This document shows, one piece after another, positions 35,616 through 44,261 of a DNA stretch of 64,000 bases. Below the pieces are notes generated by a model. It was not told the origin of the DNA and searched no databases. It saw only the letters and a list, made by a program, of their open reading frames with translations. The first letter of the stretch is position 1; each line of letters opens with the position of its first letter. Source of the stretch: an uncultured Bacteroidota bacterium (GTDB lineage: Bacteria; Bacteroidota; Rhodothermia; Rhodothermales; Salinibacteraceae). Position numbers and translations under genes: made by a program. The stretch covers positions 1 to 64,000 of the forward strand of contig CAJXKO010000007.1 of assembly GCA_913055845.1 (NCBI GenBank), written 5' to 3'.

Positions 35616-36419
35616 CTACGCGCCGGGGTTGGGATCCGCGTGGGCGTTCAGGTGACGCGTGAGCCTGGCGAACTCCTCCGGCGTGAGCGCCTCGGCCCGC
35701 TTGCGGCCCCACTCGTCCGGGAAGCCCACGCCCTGCTCCTTCGTCCAGGCGCTCAGGCTGTTGCGAAGCATCTTGCGACGCTGGTTGAAGGCCGCCTTAA
35801 CGTATCGGCGCACGTCATCGAAGCGGAGCCCCTCCGGCTCGTCCCCCGTGTTGAACCGGAGGCGCACCACTGCACTCGTCACGTCGGGCTGCGGCGAGAA
35901 GACCTGCGGCGGCACCGTGAAGAGTTTCTCCGGCGCGGCGAAGAGCTGCAAAAGGACGCTGAGAATGCCGTACGCCTTGGTGCGCGGTTCGGCGACGAGG
36001 CGGTCCGCCACCTCACGCTGCATAGTGAGGACGGCCTCCGCGAGGTGCTCGCGCTGCTCCAGGAGGGCAAAGAGGATCGGGCTCGTGAGGTAGTACGGCG
36101 TGTTGCTGATGACGTGGAGGGGTCCGCCCTTCTCCGTAGCGAGGGCCGCCCAGTCCGTGTCCCGCACGTCTTCCACCCGCACATCGACGCCCGGCAGGCG
36201 CTCGCGAAGCACCTCCACCGCCCGCTCGTCAACCTCGATGGCCGTGAGGATCTCGTACCGCTCCGCCAGTCGCTCGGTGAGCACGCCGGTTCCGGCCCCC
36301 ACCTCTACGACGTGCGCGTCCGGCGGTGCCTCCAGGGACCCCACGATCTTCTCGGCCATGTTGGGGTCCTGCAGAAAGTTCTGACCGAGGCTCTGTTTGG
36401 GACGGAAGGGGAGGTTCAT
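35616..36419 (-). CDS. rsmA: 16S rRNA (A1518/A1519) dimethyltransferase RsmA (KsgA)
   Basis: The 267-residue enzyme dimethylates two adjacent adenosines near the 3' end of 16S rRNA. It shows PKQSLGQNFLQDPNMAEKIV, the SAM motif VVEVGAGTGVLTERLAERY and the target motif ISNTPYYLTSPILF (N-x-PY), then a C-terminal helical domain with FNQRRKMLRNSL. Length is typical. The TCCAACGTTCCAA element lies 4 nt upstream of the ATG at 36419. Confidence 0.96.
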   Translation of the reverse strand: MNLPFRPKQSLGQNFLQDPNMAEKIVGSLEAPPDAHVVEVGAGTGVLTERLAERYEILTAIEVDERAVEVLRERLPGVDVRVEDVRDTDWAALATEKGGPLHVISNTPYYLTSPILFALLEQREHLAEAVLTMQREVADRLVAEPRTKAYGILSVLLQLFAAPEKLFTVPPQVFSPQPDVTSAVVRLRFNTGDEPEGLRFDDVRRYVKAAFNQRRKMLRNSLSAWTKEQGVGFPDEWGRKRAEALTPEEFARLTRHLNAHADPNPGA

Positions 36420-36423
36420 TTCG

Positions 36424-36436
36424 TTGGAACGTTGGA
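36424..36436 (-). repeat. TCCAACGTTCCAA element in front of rsmA
   Basis: This is an exact copy of the 13-mer found in front of fmt at 1118-1130, in the same orientation and position relative to the start codon. Additional AACGTT-containing variants (GTTCAACGTTCCACCGTCC) extend through 36437-36540. Confidence 0.55.
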
Positions 36437-36617
36437 CGGTGGAACGTTGAACGTTCTTGGGGACAGCCCGCTACGCAATCACGTCCCCCATGCGAACGTT
36501 CCACCGTCCAGCGCAGAACCGTTCACCGCAGGTGCTTCCGTCGGGTACGCACGGGGTCTTCGACGGAGGGTACAGTACGCGCGCTTCTCGGAGGCCCCGA
36601 CGAGCCCGCGATACCCG

Positions 36618-37154
36618 TCAACGTTGAGAAACGACTTCGGGAGCGGTCAGCCCGAAGCGTTCGCAGAGCGTGGGAACGCTTTCAAAGTCCATGTCGATGG
36701 CGTACTTCTCGTTGATCTGCGCGAGCCGCTCCCTGTCTCCCTGCGCCGCGGCCACCTCGTCGAAGTAAGTTTCGAACCCGGCCGGCGAGACGATCTCCAT
36801 CACGTGGCAGGGGTCGTCCCCGGCGTTCCAGAAGGTGTGCCACTGCCCGCGCGGCTTGACGAGCCACGTGCCCGGCCCCGCCGTCACGACCTCCTCCCCG
36901 ACCATCGTGCCCAATGTCCCCTCGAGCACGTAGGTGTACTCGTCCTCGTTGTGGTGACGGTGGAGCGGAGCCACCAGGGTACGGGACGGAACCTCGGGGA
37001 GCTGGGCGACAGCGAAGCGCCTGTCGGTGTCCGATCCGCCGATCTGAAAGCGGCCGCCGACCCCGCCGAAACGGAATGGGTCGCCGTCGCCGGGCAAGAT
37101 CACGGTCGGTGTACCCGAAACATCGTGCTTGGCCTCATCTCGCGGAATAGACAT
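36618..37154 (-). CDS. Cupin-domain protein (cytoplasmic)
   Basis: The 178-residue protein has a single cupin fold with metal-ligand motif APLHRHHNEDEYTYVLEGTLG and the second motif PRGQWHTFWNAGDDPCHVMEI. His, His, Glu and a later His are in place for Fe, Mn or Zn binding. The C-terminal helix region (FETYFDEVAAAQGD) resembles quercetinase-like cupins. No signal peptide. It is 105 bp downstream of a class I methyltransferase on the same strand. Substrate unknown. Confidence 0.75.
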   Translation of the reverse strand: MSIPRDEAKHDVSGTPTVILPGDGDPFRFGGVGGRFQIGGSDTDRRFAVAQLPEVPSRTLVAPLHRHHNEDEYTYVLEGTLGTMVGEEVVTAGPGTWLVKPRGQWHTFWNAGDDPCHVMEIVSPAGFETYFDEVAAAQGDRERLAQINEKYAIDMDFESVPTLCERFGLTAPEVVSQR

Positions 37155-37259
37155 CGGCTGTAGTCGATTGGTGCGACAGAGCGCGAACGCTACAGGCGAC
37201 TCTGGCTCTCCGTCCTCGTGGGAGCGAACAAGGGCTCCGGACGCACGGAGCGCCGCAAT

Positions 37260-38093
37260 CTACACCGGCTTGCGCGCCACCGCCGATACGATTGCGATTC
37301 GCTCCTCTCTCAGATTGCGGACCACATTCTTCATTTTTTCCGTCGCCCCGGCGCCCATTAGCAGATGAAGACCGACCGGTGGAAGGCCTTCCCGCTGGAC
37401 CGTCTCCAGCGTCGTTTCGAACCAGGCCAACCCTTCCTCCGTGCAGTCTTCCCAGTCGAGCACCGTGAGGCCCGCGGTGGTTACGACGTCCCGAAAGGCA
37501 TCGGGGCGGGCGAGAACGCTGACGGACGACTCGTCGGCCCAGGGAACGGGGTAATGCCGATCCCCATCGATTCCGGCAAAGATCCCGTGTAAGGCCAGAA
37601 GTCCGCCCGGGGTGAGCACTTGGGCGATCTTCCGAACGTAGCCCTGTTTGTCGACGACGTTCATCTGGACATGCTCGGACACGACGAGATCGAAGCGGTT
37701 GCCCTCCGTCGGCAGATCGAGAGCATTCGCCTGGCAAAACGTGATGTGATCGTCCAGGTCGACCCGTCGCGTGAGTTCGCGAGCGACCTCGCAGTACTCC
37801 TCAGTCACGTCCACCCCCAGGACGCGAGCGCCAAATTCGTCGGCCAGGAACCGGGCCGTGCCCCCAATCCCACACCCCACGTCTAAGACGGCGGGGGCCT
37901 CCGGAAGTGGAAGGTCCTCGACGAGCTCGCGGGTGGCCTGCCGGCCGCGAATGTGAAACGCGTCCACGGGCGCTAGGTCCTCCACCGTCGGGTGCTGACG
38001 GGACGCCCCCACGTCTTCGAGGGCGGCATCGATGGTCTCGAGCAACGATCCGTGCGCGTACTGTGCCTGAACAGGGGACGGAGATTCATTCAT
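37260..38093 (-). CDS. Class I SAM-dependent methyltransferase
   Basis: The 277-residue protein has a Rossmann methyltransferase core with motif I VLDVGCGIGGTARFLADEFG near residue 70, post-I GVDVTEEY, motif II FDLVVSEHVQMNV and motif III LTPGGLLALHGIFAG. The overall style resembles small-molecule N- or S-methyltransferases (UbiE or sarcosine/dimethylglycine type), but the substrate cannot be assigned. It lies 116 bp downstream of the MddA-like gene and 105 bp upstream of a cupin, all on one strand. Confidence 0.8.
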   Translation of the reverse strand: MNESPSPVQAQYAHGSLLETIDAALEDVGASRQHPTVEDLAPVDAFHIRGRQATRELVEDLPLPEAPAVLDVGCGIGGTARFLADEFGARVLGVDVTEEYCEVARELTRRVDLDDHITFCQANALDLPTEGNRFDLVVSEHVQMNVVDKQGYVRKIAQVLTPGGLLALHGIFAGIDGDRHYPVPWADESSVSVLARPDAFRDVVTTAGLTVLDWEDCTEEGLAWFETTLETVQREGLPPVGLHLLMGAGATEKMKNVVRNLREERIAIVSAVARKPV

Positions 38094-38209
38094 GGATGGG
38101 TCGGATCACGATCTCGACATTGTACGAACGGGCCTCTCGGCGCTGCCTCACGACACTCTTTCCGAGCCATCGCGGGGGCGTCCACCGCCTACCTTGACAG
38201 TTGTTGGTA

Positions 38210-38965
38210 CTACGCCGGCTCCTCGGAGGTGCCCGTGCTCCCCAGCCCAGGGACGATCATCGGGACGCGCTCGCGGTAGCGGCGGTAGCGGGCACCAAAG
38301 CGAGCGATCAGATCCTGCTCCTCCAGCACCATGGCAATGAAGATGTAGCCGGTCGTGGCGAGGGCAAACACGAGGTGCCCAAGCGTCATCTCTGGGGTCG
38401 ACCAGAAGGCGATCAAGAAGCCGAGGTTGAGTGGATGGCGCACGTAGCGGTAGAGCCCCGTGACCTGAAACTCTGGCGCCGACAATGCCTCGCCCTGGAC
38501 GTGTTCGTGGACCTGCTGGAGGCCGAACAGGTGCATGTGGCTGATCATGAACGTAGCGACCAGGACGAGCGTCCAGCCGAGCCCGAACAGGCCCCAGAGG
38601 ACGTACTGGCCCCACGCGGCGTCGACCTGCCACAGCATGTCGGTCAGCGGACGCCACTGCCAGAAGAGCAGGATGAGTACCGCGTTGCTAAACAGCACGT
38701 ACGTACTGCGCTCGATGGGCTCGGGAATGATGTCCGTCCACCACTGCTTGAAGCCCCGACGCGCCATCCCACTGTGCTGCACGGCAAAGAGGCCGAGCAG
38801 CCCGGCGTTGATGAGAAGCGACGACCAGAATGCTCCCGTCGGTCCGCCACTGTTGATTGTCTTCGGCACCCAGAAGTCACCGACGAACGCAATGGCGTAC
38901 AGAAAAACGCCGAGAAAGACAACGTAGTTGACAAGGCCGTAGAGAAAGCTGAGAATGCGGCTCAT
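38210..38965 (-). CDS. mddA: Methanethiol S-methyltransferase-like membrane protein (MddA/NnrU-type)
   Basis: The 251-residue polytopic protein has five or six membrane helices. It shows LFAVQHSGMARRGFKQWW and the isoprenylcysteine-methyltransferase-like C-terminal motif FQVTGLYRYVRHPLNLGFLIAFW followed by EEQDLIARFGARYRRYRERVPMIVP. This pattern is typical of MddA, which methylates methanethiol to dimethyl sulfide with SAM. Related NnrU-like proteins share it, so the substrate is probable rather than proven. It is 68 bp downstream of a secreted cupin gene. Confidence 0.78.
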   Translation of the reverse strand: MSRILSFLYGLVNYVVFLGVFLYAIAFVGDFWVPKTINSGGPTGAFWSSLLINAGLLGLFAVQHSGMARRGFKQWWTDIIPEPIERSTYVLFSNAVLILLFWQWRPLTDMLWQVDAAWGQYVLWGLFGLGWTLVLVATFMISHMHLFGLQQVHEHVQGEALSAPEFQVTGLYRYVRHPLNLGFLIAFWSTPEMTLGHLVFALATTGYIFIAMVLEEQDLIARFGARYRRYRERVPMIVPGLGSTGTSEEPA

Positions 38966-39033
38966 GACTGCACGTGGATGGTTGTTGTTCGGCCCAGGGA
39001 TGCCCTCGTCCCGCGCACTACGGCGCGCTCTCC

Positions 39034-39507
39034 CTATTCCTCCGCGGGCACCGCATCAATGGGATCCTCAAAGGCGATGAAGAGCACGCACTCCTCGCCG
39101 CCGGCACAGTGGGCGTCGTGTGGACGTTCGGCGGGCCCGCGGGCGTAGGTGCCCGGCTGTAGCACGACGGGCTCGTGGCCCTCGTAGGTGACACGCATCT
39201 TGCCCGAGACGAGCACCATGCGCTCGGGGGATGTGTGCAGGTGGGCGGGAACCGTCGTGTTCGGGGCCATCCTGAAAAAGATGTCCGTGTTGGGAGCGTC
39301 CGGCACTCCGTGGAGCACAGCAATCGAACAGCTTTCCGGCATAAACGCGGGGCAGGGGCCCCACTCCAGATCCGGGTCAGAAGCGGTCCAGGACTGCGGC
39401 TCCTGTGCCTCCGCGTCGGCGGGAAGGAGCGAGCCCACAAGGAACAGCGCTAGAAAGACAAACGGCAGGCGACAGCGTAACAGGGATGAGGCGTTCAGGG
39501 CATCCAT
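39034..39507 (-). CDS. Secreted cupin-domain protein
   Basis: The 157-residue protein has a cleavable signal peptide (FVFLALFLVGSLLPADAEAQ) and one cupin domain. The metal site reads VPAHLHTSPERMVLVSGKMRV and GPAERPHDAHCAGGEECVLFIAFEDPID. Four Cys residues in the mature protein (CPAF, SCSI, HCAGGEEC) could form disulfides. The ATG at 39507 is preferred to the upstream GTG. It is first in the minus-strand run with the MddA-like gene. Confidence 0.75.
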   Translation of the reverse strand: MDALNASSLLRCRLPFVFLALFLVGSLLPADAEAQEPQSWTASDPDLEWGPCPAFMPESCSIAVLHGVPDAPNTDIFFRMAPNTTVPAHLHTSPERMVLVSGKMRVTYEGHEPVVLQPGTYARGPAERPHDAHCAGGEECVLFIAFEDPIDAVPAEE

Positions 39508-39714
39508 GGGCGACGAGAAGATCGTAGGAGACGGATCAATGGCTTGCACATCGGAGAGGACGCCCCCGTCGACGGCTCTCCCCTGACGGAAAACGTCGTC
39601 CCCTCTTCACTTGTCAAAGCCAAAAACCCGGCTCGATTCACTCACGGAACGTCGGCCTTCGTCGATCTTTCATATAAGTACCCCAAGTTGCGTGTCATTC
39701 CGCACTCCGATGCG

Positions 39715-39776
39715 GCGCTGGGAGCGAAGCGACTGAGTAGTCTCTGGGCTGCGCTGGGAGCGAAGCGACCGAGTGC
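39715..39776. repeat. Tandem repeat GCGCTGGGAGCGAAGCGAC, 36-bp period
   Basis: Two copies of about 26 bp (GCGCTGGGAGCGAAGCGACTGAGT and the same with one change) begin 36 bp apart. They follow GTCATTCCGCACTCCGATGCGG, itself an inverted repeat. This resembles the intergenic REP-like elements common in many bacterial genomes. Confidence 0.65.
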
Positions 39777-39822
39777 TCCAGGAGTGAGTCTCCTCTGAAC
39801 AGGCAGACTGGTCCATTGAGCT

Positions 39823-39846
39823 TCTGAACCAAGTTCAGAATGACCA
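39823..39846 (+). repeat. REP-like repeat, copy 1
   Basis: TTCTGAACCAAGTTCAGAATGACC contains an inverted repeat (TTCTGAAC/GTTCAGAA). The same sequence, with one change, lies at 47109-47131 on the opposite strand. Confidence 0.65.
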
Positions 39847-39918
39847 TCTTCCGAGTAGGTCGCAACATGGGGTAAGTGGACAAAAAAACCCATCCGCCCA
39901 CTCGGCGACTCGGTGGCC

Positions 39919-40515
39919 ATGGGACACGGCGACATCACCAAACTCCTGAAAGCCCACACGGCAGGGGACTCGGACGCGCTTAACGACCTGCTTCCGCTGG
40001 TCTATGATGAGCTGCGCCGAATGGCCCACCGCCGCATGCAACAGGAGCGGGCCGGGCACACGTTCAGCACGACGGCGCTCGTCCACGAGGCGTACCTGGA
40101 GCTTGTGGACCTCGACCGCATCGACTGGCAGGACCGCACCCACTTTTTTGCCATTGCTGCGCGGGTGATGCGCCACGTACTCGTCGACTACGCCGTGAAG
40201 CGCACGGCGCAAAAGCGAGGGGGCGACCGGGACCGTGTGCCCCTCCGGAACGAGGACGCCAGTGAGGAGGTGGACTTGACCGACGTACTGGCCGTTCACC
40301 AGGCACTGAAACGGTTGGGGGAGAGGGACGAGCGGCAGGCCCGAATCGTCGAGTGTCGGTTCTTCGGCGGACTTACGATTGCCGAAACTGCCGAGGCACT
40401 CGACGTCTCCCCAGCCACTGTCGGGCGCGACTGGCGCGTGGCCCGGGCCTGGCTCAACCGCGAACTCACGAATGAGGGTGGAGGTGATCCCCATGAACAG
40501 CGCGATGGACCCTGA
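39919..40515 (+). CDS. ECF-family RNA polymerase sigma factor (SigX6/TIGR02999-type)
   Basis: The 198-residue sigma factor shows region 2 DALNDLLPLVYDELRRMAHRRMQQERAGHTFSTTALVHEAYLEL and region 4 FFGGLTIAETAEALDVSPATVGRDWRVARAWLNREL. The HTFSTTALVHEAYL motif is characteristic of the ECF group often encoded beside Ser/Thr kinases in place of an anti-sigma factor. The ATG at 39919 is used; the track start is a GTG two codons earlier. Its 3' end overlaps the kinase gene by 23 bp, so the two are translationally coupled. Confidence 0.92.
   Translation: MGHGDITKLLKAHTAGDSDALNDLLPLVYDELRRMAHRRMQQERAGHTFSTTALVHEAYLELVDLDRIDWQDRTHFFAIAARVMRHVLVDYAVKRTAQKRGGDRDRVPLRNEDASEEVDLTDVLAVHQALKRLGERDERQARIVECRFFGGLTIAETAEALDVSPATVGRDWRVARAWLNRELTNEGGGDPHEQRDGP
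40480..40489 (+). promoter_or_regulatory. Strong Shine-Dalgarno for the kinase gene
   Basis: GGAGGTGATC closely matches the complement of the 16S 3' tail and ends 3 nt before the ATG at 40493, with the GGAGG core 8 nt away. It lies inside the sigma coding region. Other genes in the window show little or no SD, so this one stands out and supports the chosen kinase start. Confidence 0.75.
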
Positions 40516-42958
40516 CCGGTGGCAGCGGGTCAAGGCGCTCTTCGACGTGGCCCGGGAGCACGACCCGACCGCGTGGGACGCGCTTCTTGGGGAGCGCTGT
40601 GCGGACGATCCGGCCCTTCGCGACGAGGTCCGATCGTTGTTGCACGCGCACAAAGCGGACGGCCCAGTGGAGCGTGCGATGGACCGACTGGATACGGTGC
40701 TTCACCGGCGGTCGCCGCCCGAATCTCTTGAGGGCCGGCGCATTGGGCCCTACGAGTTGATCGACGAACTGGGGCATGGGGGGATGGGACATGTTTTTCT
40801 CGCCGAACGCGCCGATGGGCAATTCGAGCAGCAGGTGGCACTCAAGTGGTTGGGCGTCACGGACGCCTCCCCCGGGGCCACCGATCGGTTTCTGGCCGAG
40901 CGGCAGATCCTGGCGACGCTCAAACACCCCAACATTGCCCGTCTGCTCGACGGGGGGGTTACCGAGGCCGGACAGCCTTACTTCGTGATGGAGGTGGTGG
41001 AGGGCCAACGGATCGACGCTTACTGCAACGCACGCCAGCTCTCCATCCGCGAGCGGCTTCACCTCGTACTCGACGTGTGCGACGCAGTGCAGTACGCCCA
41101 CCAAAAGCTCGTCGTGCACCGCGACCTGAAGCCGGCAAATATCCTCGTCACCGACGAGGGGCAGGTCAAACTGCTGGACTTTGGGATTGCCAAGCTCCTC
41201 GATCCGGAAGCCCTGCGCATTTCGACGAGGCCGCAGACCCGCCCCGGATGGCGCCCCATGACGCCGGACTACGCGAGTCCGGAGCAGGTGCGCGGCGCGG
41301 AGATCACGACGGCCTCGGATGTCTACCAGCTGGGCATCGTGCTCTACGAGCTGTTGGCCGGCCGTCGCCCATACTCTGTGGAGGACGAGGCCCCGAGTGA
41401 GATCGAACGCATCATCTGCGAGGAGGCGCCTAATCCTCCGAGCGCAGCGGCTACCGGGTCCAGCGACATGTCCGATGGGGTACCCACACCCGCGCAGCAC
41501 CGACAGACGCTACGTGGCGAGCTCGACACGATCGTCCTAAAGGCGCTGCGGAAGGCGCCCGGGCGCCGTTACGACTCGGTGGAGCAACTGGCCGAGGACC
41601 TCCGGCGGTTTCTTGAGGGCCGTCCGGTCTCGGCCCATCCGGACCGCTGGACGTACCGGGCCGGCAAATTCGCACGTCGGCACCGAGGGGGCGTCCTGGC
41701 CGCTGCCGTCATCCTGCTGCTCCTCGTCGGCTACGGCGTCACGATCACGTGGCACTCGCAGCGGACACAGGCCGCCCTCGACCGGGCCCAACGCGAAGCC
41801 CAAAAATCTGAGCAGGTGACCGACTTTCTCGTGGGCCTGTTCGAACGGGCCGACCCGTATCAGTCCGCCGGGTCCGCCGTTCGCTTGAGTGACACACTGA
41901 CTGCTCGTGAGCTGCTGGCTCAGGGCGCTGCGCGTGCCCGTCAGACGTTGTCCGACCAGCCGGAGGTACAGGCGACGATGCTGCACACGCTTGGGCGGAT
42001 TTACCGGCAGCGCGGGCACCACGACAAAGCGGCGTCGCTGCTCGACGAGGCGCTTGCCGTGCAGCGGGAGCATTTGCCGTTGACCCATCCCGACCGGGCC
42101 AAGAGCCTGCACGAACGTGCCCGCCTCCTTCGGTACGAGGGACGTACACAGCGAGCCGCGCGTTTGTATCAGGAATCCCTCTCCATCCAGCGGAGCCATT
42201 TTGGCGAGAGGCACCCCGACATTGCCGACAACATCCGCGAGCTGGCCATCATTGCCGCCCGGAACGGCCGGTACGCCAAGGCCGACTCGCTCTTCCGCGA
42301 GGCGCTGGACATACGAACGTCGCTGCACGGCCGGGACCATCCCGACGTCGCCTCTGAGCTACATGCACTGGGCTTGCTCTACATCCTGCAAGGCGACCGG
42401 ACCGAAGCCGAGCGGCTGCTGCGGCGCTCGCTGACCATCCGCCGACGTCACGCCGACCCCGACCATCCCCTCCTGGCCGAGACGCTCGATCGGCTGGGAC
42501 AGGTGCTGGTGCAGCGAGGGAGGCTCCACGAGGCCGAGCCGCTGCTTCGGGAGGCGCAGGCCATCCGGGAGAAGCTGTTTCCCGAGGCGCATCCCTCGCG
42601 GGCTGCGGGCCTGAACAACATGGGACGGCTGTTGCGAGAACAAGGCGACTACGCCGCGGCCGATTCCCTCCACCAAAAAGCCCAATCGATCTATCAGCAG
42701 TTGTACGGGACCACGAATCTAGACGCGGCGAATACGCTCTACGAGCGAGCGCAGGCCCATCGGGCCCAGGGCGACTACACGATGGCCGAGCGCTTCTACG
42801 AGCGAGCGGCGGCGATGCAACGATCCCTCCACGGCCCCGACCACCCTGCCACCCAGCAATCTCGCAACGCGCTCATCGCGCTGTACCAGGTGTGGGGCAG
42901 GCCTGCCAAGGCGGACTCTCTTCAGTCGGGATCGACAGCGGATTCTTCCCGACCCTGA
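40493..42958 (+). CDS. Membrane Ser/Thr protein kinase with C-terminal TPR repeats
   Basis: The 821-residue protein has an N-terminal helical segment and then a PknB-type kinase: ELGHGGMGHVFLAE (P-loop, about 91-99), VALKW (Lys about 115), VVHRDLKPANIL (about 206) and LLDFGIAKL (about 229). A membrane helix VLAAAVILLLLVGYGVTI (about 401-420) follows, then seven or more TPR units (about 490-800, with HHDKAASLLDEALAVQREHLP-type repeats). The kinase would be cytoplasmic and the TPRs periplasmic. It overlaps the ECF sigma gene, so it probably controls that sigma factor. Confidence 0.93.
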   Translation: MNSAMDPDRWQRVKALFDVAREHDPTAWDALLGERCADDPALRDEVRSLLHAHKADGPVERAMDRLDTVLHRRSPPESLEGRRIGPYELIDELGHGGMGHVFLAERADGQFEQQVALKWLGVTDASPGATDRFLAERQILATLKHPNIARLLDGGVTEAGQPYFVMEVVEGQRIDAYCNARQLSIRERLHLVLDVCDAVQYAHQKLVVHRDLKPANILVTDEGQVKLLDFGIAKLLDPEALRISTRPQTRPGWRPMTPDYASPEQVRGAEITTASDVYQLGIVLYELLAGRRPYSVEDEAPSEIERIICEEAPNPPSAAATGSSDMSDGVPTPAQHRQTLRGELDTIVLKALRKAPGRRYDSVEQLAEDLRRFLEGRPVSAHPDRWTYRAGKFARRHRGGVLAAAVILLLLVGYGVTITWHSQRTQAALDRAQREAQKSEQVTDFLVGLFERADPYQSAGSAVRLSDTLTARELLAQGAARARQTLSDQPEVQATMLHTLGRIYRQRGHHDKAASLLDEALAVQREHLPLTHPDRAKSLHERARLLRYEGRTQRAARLYQESLSIQRSHFGERHPDIADNIRELAIIAARNGRYAKADSLFREALDIRTSLHGRDHPDVASELHALGLLYILQGDRTEAERLLRRSLTIRRRHADPDHPLLAETLDRLGQVLVQRGRLHEAEPLLREAQAIREKLFPEAHPSRAAGLNNMGRLLREQGDYAAADSLHQKAQSIYQQLYGTTNLDAANTLYERAQAHRAQGDYTMAERFYERAAAMQRSLHGPDHPATQQSRNALIALYQVWGRPAKADSLQSGSTADSSRP

Positions 42959-43154
42959 CTTGGCGGACTTTCGGGCACCGGGGGGAAGAGTTGAGGGCAT
43001 CCTCGGGAGACGCCACGTCGGGAACGCTGACCGACGGCGAGCGGCCATTTCTCGGCGTCCACCAGCGGTCCGCCACCACGGTTTTCGCATTTCACGGCGC
43101 CCCGCGATCAACGCACCGTGTTGACGTGTTGCCCAACGCTCGGCGTACCTCTCT

Positions 43155-44261
43155 TCAACGCGTGTCTTTCCGTCGGTTGCGGACGTAGTCTTCGAAGAGG
43201 AAGGAGCCGAGGTCGTCGAGCTCCGAGTAGTAGGCGCGGCCCTGGTTCGCCTCCGTCAGTTCACGCACAAAGTCGCGCAGGCCCGGATCCCGGGCAATCA
43301 TGAAGGTGGTGATCGTGATGTCTTCGCGGCGGCAGATCGTGGCCTCGTCGAGCACCTTGTTCACGACCTTCCGATCCAGGCCGTAGGCATTGCGGTACAT
43401 CTCCCCGTCCTCGATGTGGCAGGACGGCTTGCCGTCGGTAATCATAAAGATCTGCTTGTTGCGGCTATTGCGGCGGTGCAGAATGTCGCGCGCCCGCCGC
43501 AGTCCGGCCCGTGTATTGGTGTAGTGCGGCCCCACGTCGAGGTACGGCAGGTCCTCCACGTCCACCGTCCACGCGTCGTTGCCAAAAGCCACAATGTCGA
43601 GCGTATCCTTCGGATACTGCGTCATGATGAGCTCCGAAAGAGCCATCGCCACCCGTCGGGCCGGGGTGATGCGGTCCTCGCCGTAGAGCACCATCGAGTG
43701 GGAGAGATCGATCATCAGGACCGTCGCCATGGAGGCGTGGTGGTCCGTCTTGTGAACCTGGAAGTCGTCCTCCGAGAGGTGCCAGTCGTCCCCCACGCCC
43801 GAGCGCTTGAACGAGTTGGAGAGGGTCCCGGTGACGTCGAGGTTCGAGAGGTCGTCCCCAAACTGCCAGTCCTTCGTCTCGGGGAGCCGCTCGTCGCCCT
43901 GTCCGGTGTAGGGCGTGCGGTGGTCGCCCATGCCGCCCTTCCGCAGGTCGTTGAAGATCTCCTCCAGGGCGGACTGCCGGAGCGACCGCTCCGTGCGGGC
44001 CGTAATCTCGACCGTCTCGCCATCCTCCCCCTCTTCGAGATAGCCGCGCTTCTTCAGCTCCTCAATGAAGTCGTCGAGGTCCTTGTCCGAGCCCTCCGTG
44101 AGGTCGTACTGATCGTCGAGTTGTTGCATCCAGTCGAGGGCCTCCTCGGCGTCGCCGGCCGTGTGTTCGAGCAGCTCCTGGAAGAGATCGAACAGCTCCT
44201 CGAAGAGCGGCTTCTGACTACCGTGGCGGACGGGGTCCCATTCAGTGTATCGAAAACGCAT
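43155..44261 (-). CDS. VWA-domain protein
   Basis: The 368-residue cytoplasmic protein has a charged helical N-terminal half (FEELFDLFQELLEHTAGDAEEALDWMQQLDD) and a VWA domain from about residue 175. The MIDAS motif is VLMIDLSHSMVLYGEDRITP, then IVAFGNDAW and IFMITDGKPSCHIEDG. Such proteins usually pair with MoxR/ChlI-type ATPases; none is adjacent here, but a MoxR fragment lies at the left edge of the window. It is the last gene of the ddl-TPR-VWA minus-strand run. Confidence 0.85.
   Translation of the reverse strand: MRFRYTEWDPVRHGSQKPLFEELFDLFQELLEHTAGDAEEALDWMQQLDDQYDLTEGSDKDLDDFIEELKKRGYLEEGEDGETVEITARTERSLRQSALEEIFNDLRKGGMGDHRTPYTGQGDERLPETKDWQFGDDLSNLDVTGTLSNSFKRSGVGDDWHLSEDDFQVHKTDHHASMATVLMIDLSHSMVLYGEDRITPARRVAMALSELIMTQYPKDTLDIVAFGNDAWTVDVEDLPYLDVGPHYTNTRAGLRRARDILHRRNSRNKQIFMITDGKPSCHIEDGEMYRNAYGLDRKVVNKVLDEATICRREDITITTFMIARDPGLRDFVRELTEANQGRAYYSELDDLGSFLFEDYVRNRRKDTR

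Larger units (their letters stand above)
39508..39918. other. Intergenic region with repeats
   Basis: 411 bp between divergent genes (secreted cupin and ECF sigma factor). It contains a tandem repeat (39715-39776) and a REP-like inverted repeat (39823-39846), both separately listed. The small plus-strand ORF 39544-39798 is produced by the tandem repeat and was rejected. The sigma-gene promoter should lie near 39850-39900. Confidence 0.55.

Noticed and set aside
39544-39798. Small plus-strand ORF with AALGAKR repeats.
   Set aside because: The repeat in the protein is only the translation of the 36-bp intergenic tandem repeat, and the rest has no protein character.
43155-44261. Pairing of the VWA protein with the MoxR fragment at 1-125 as one operon.
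   Set aside because: They lie more than 40 kb apart in this window, so no operon link can be claimed.
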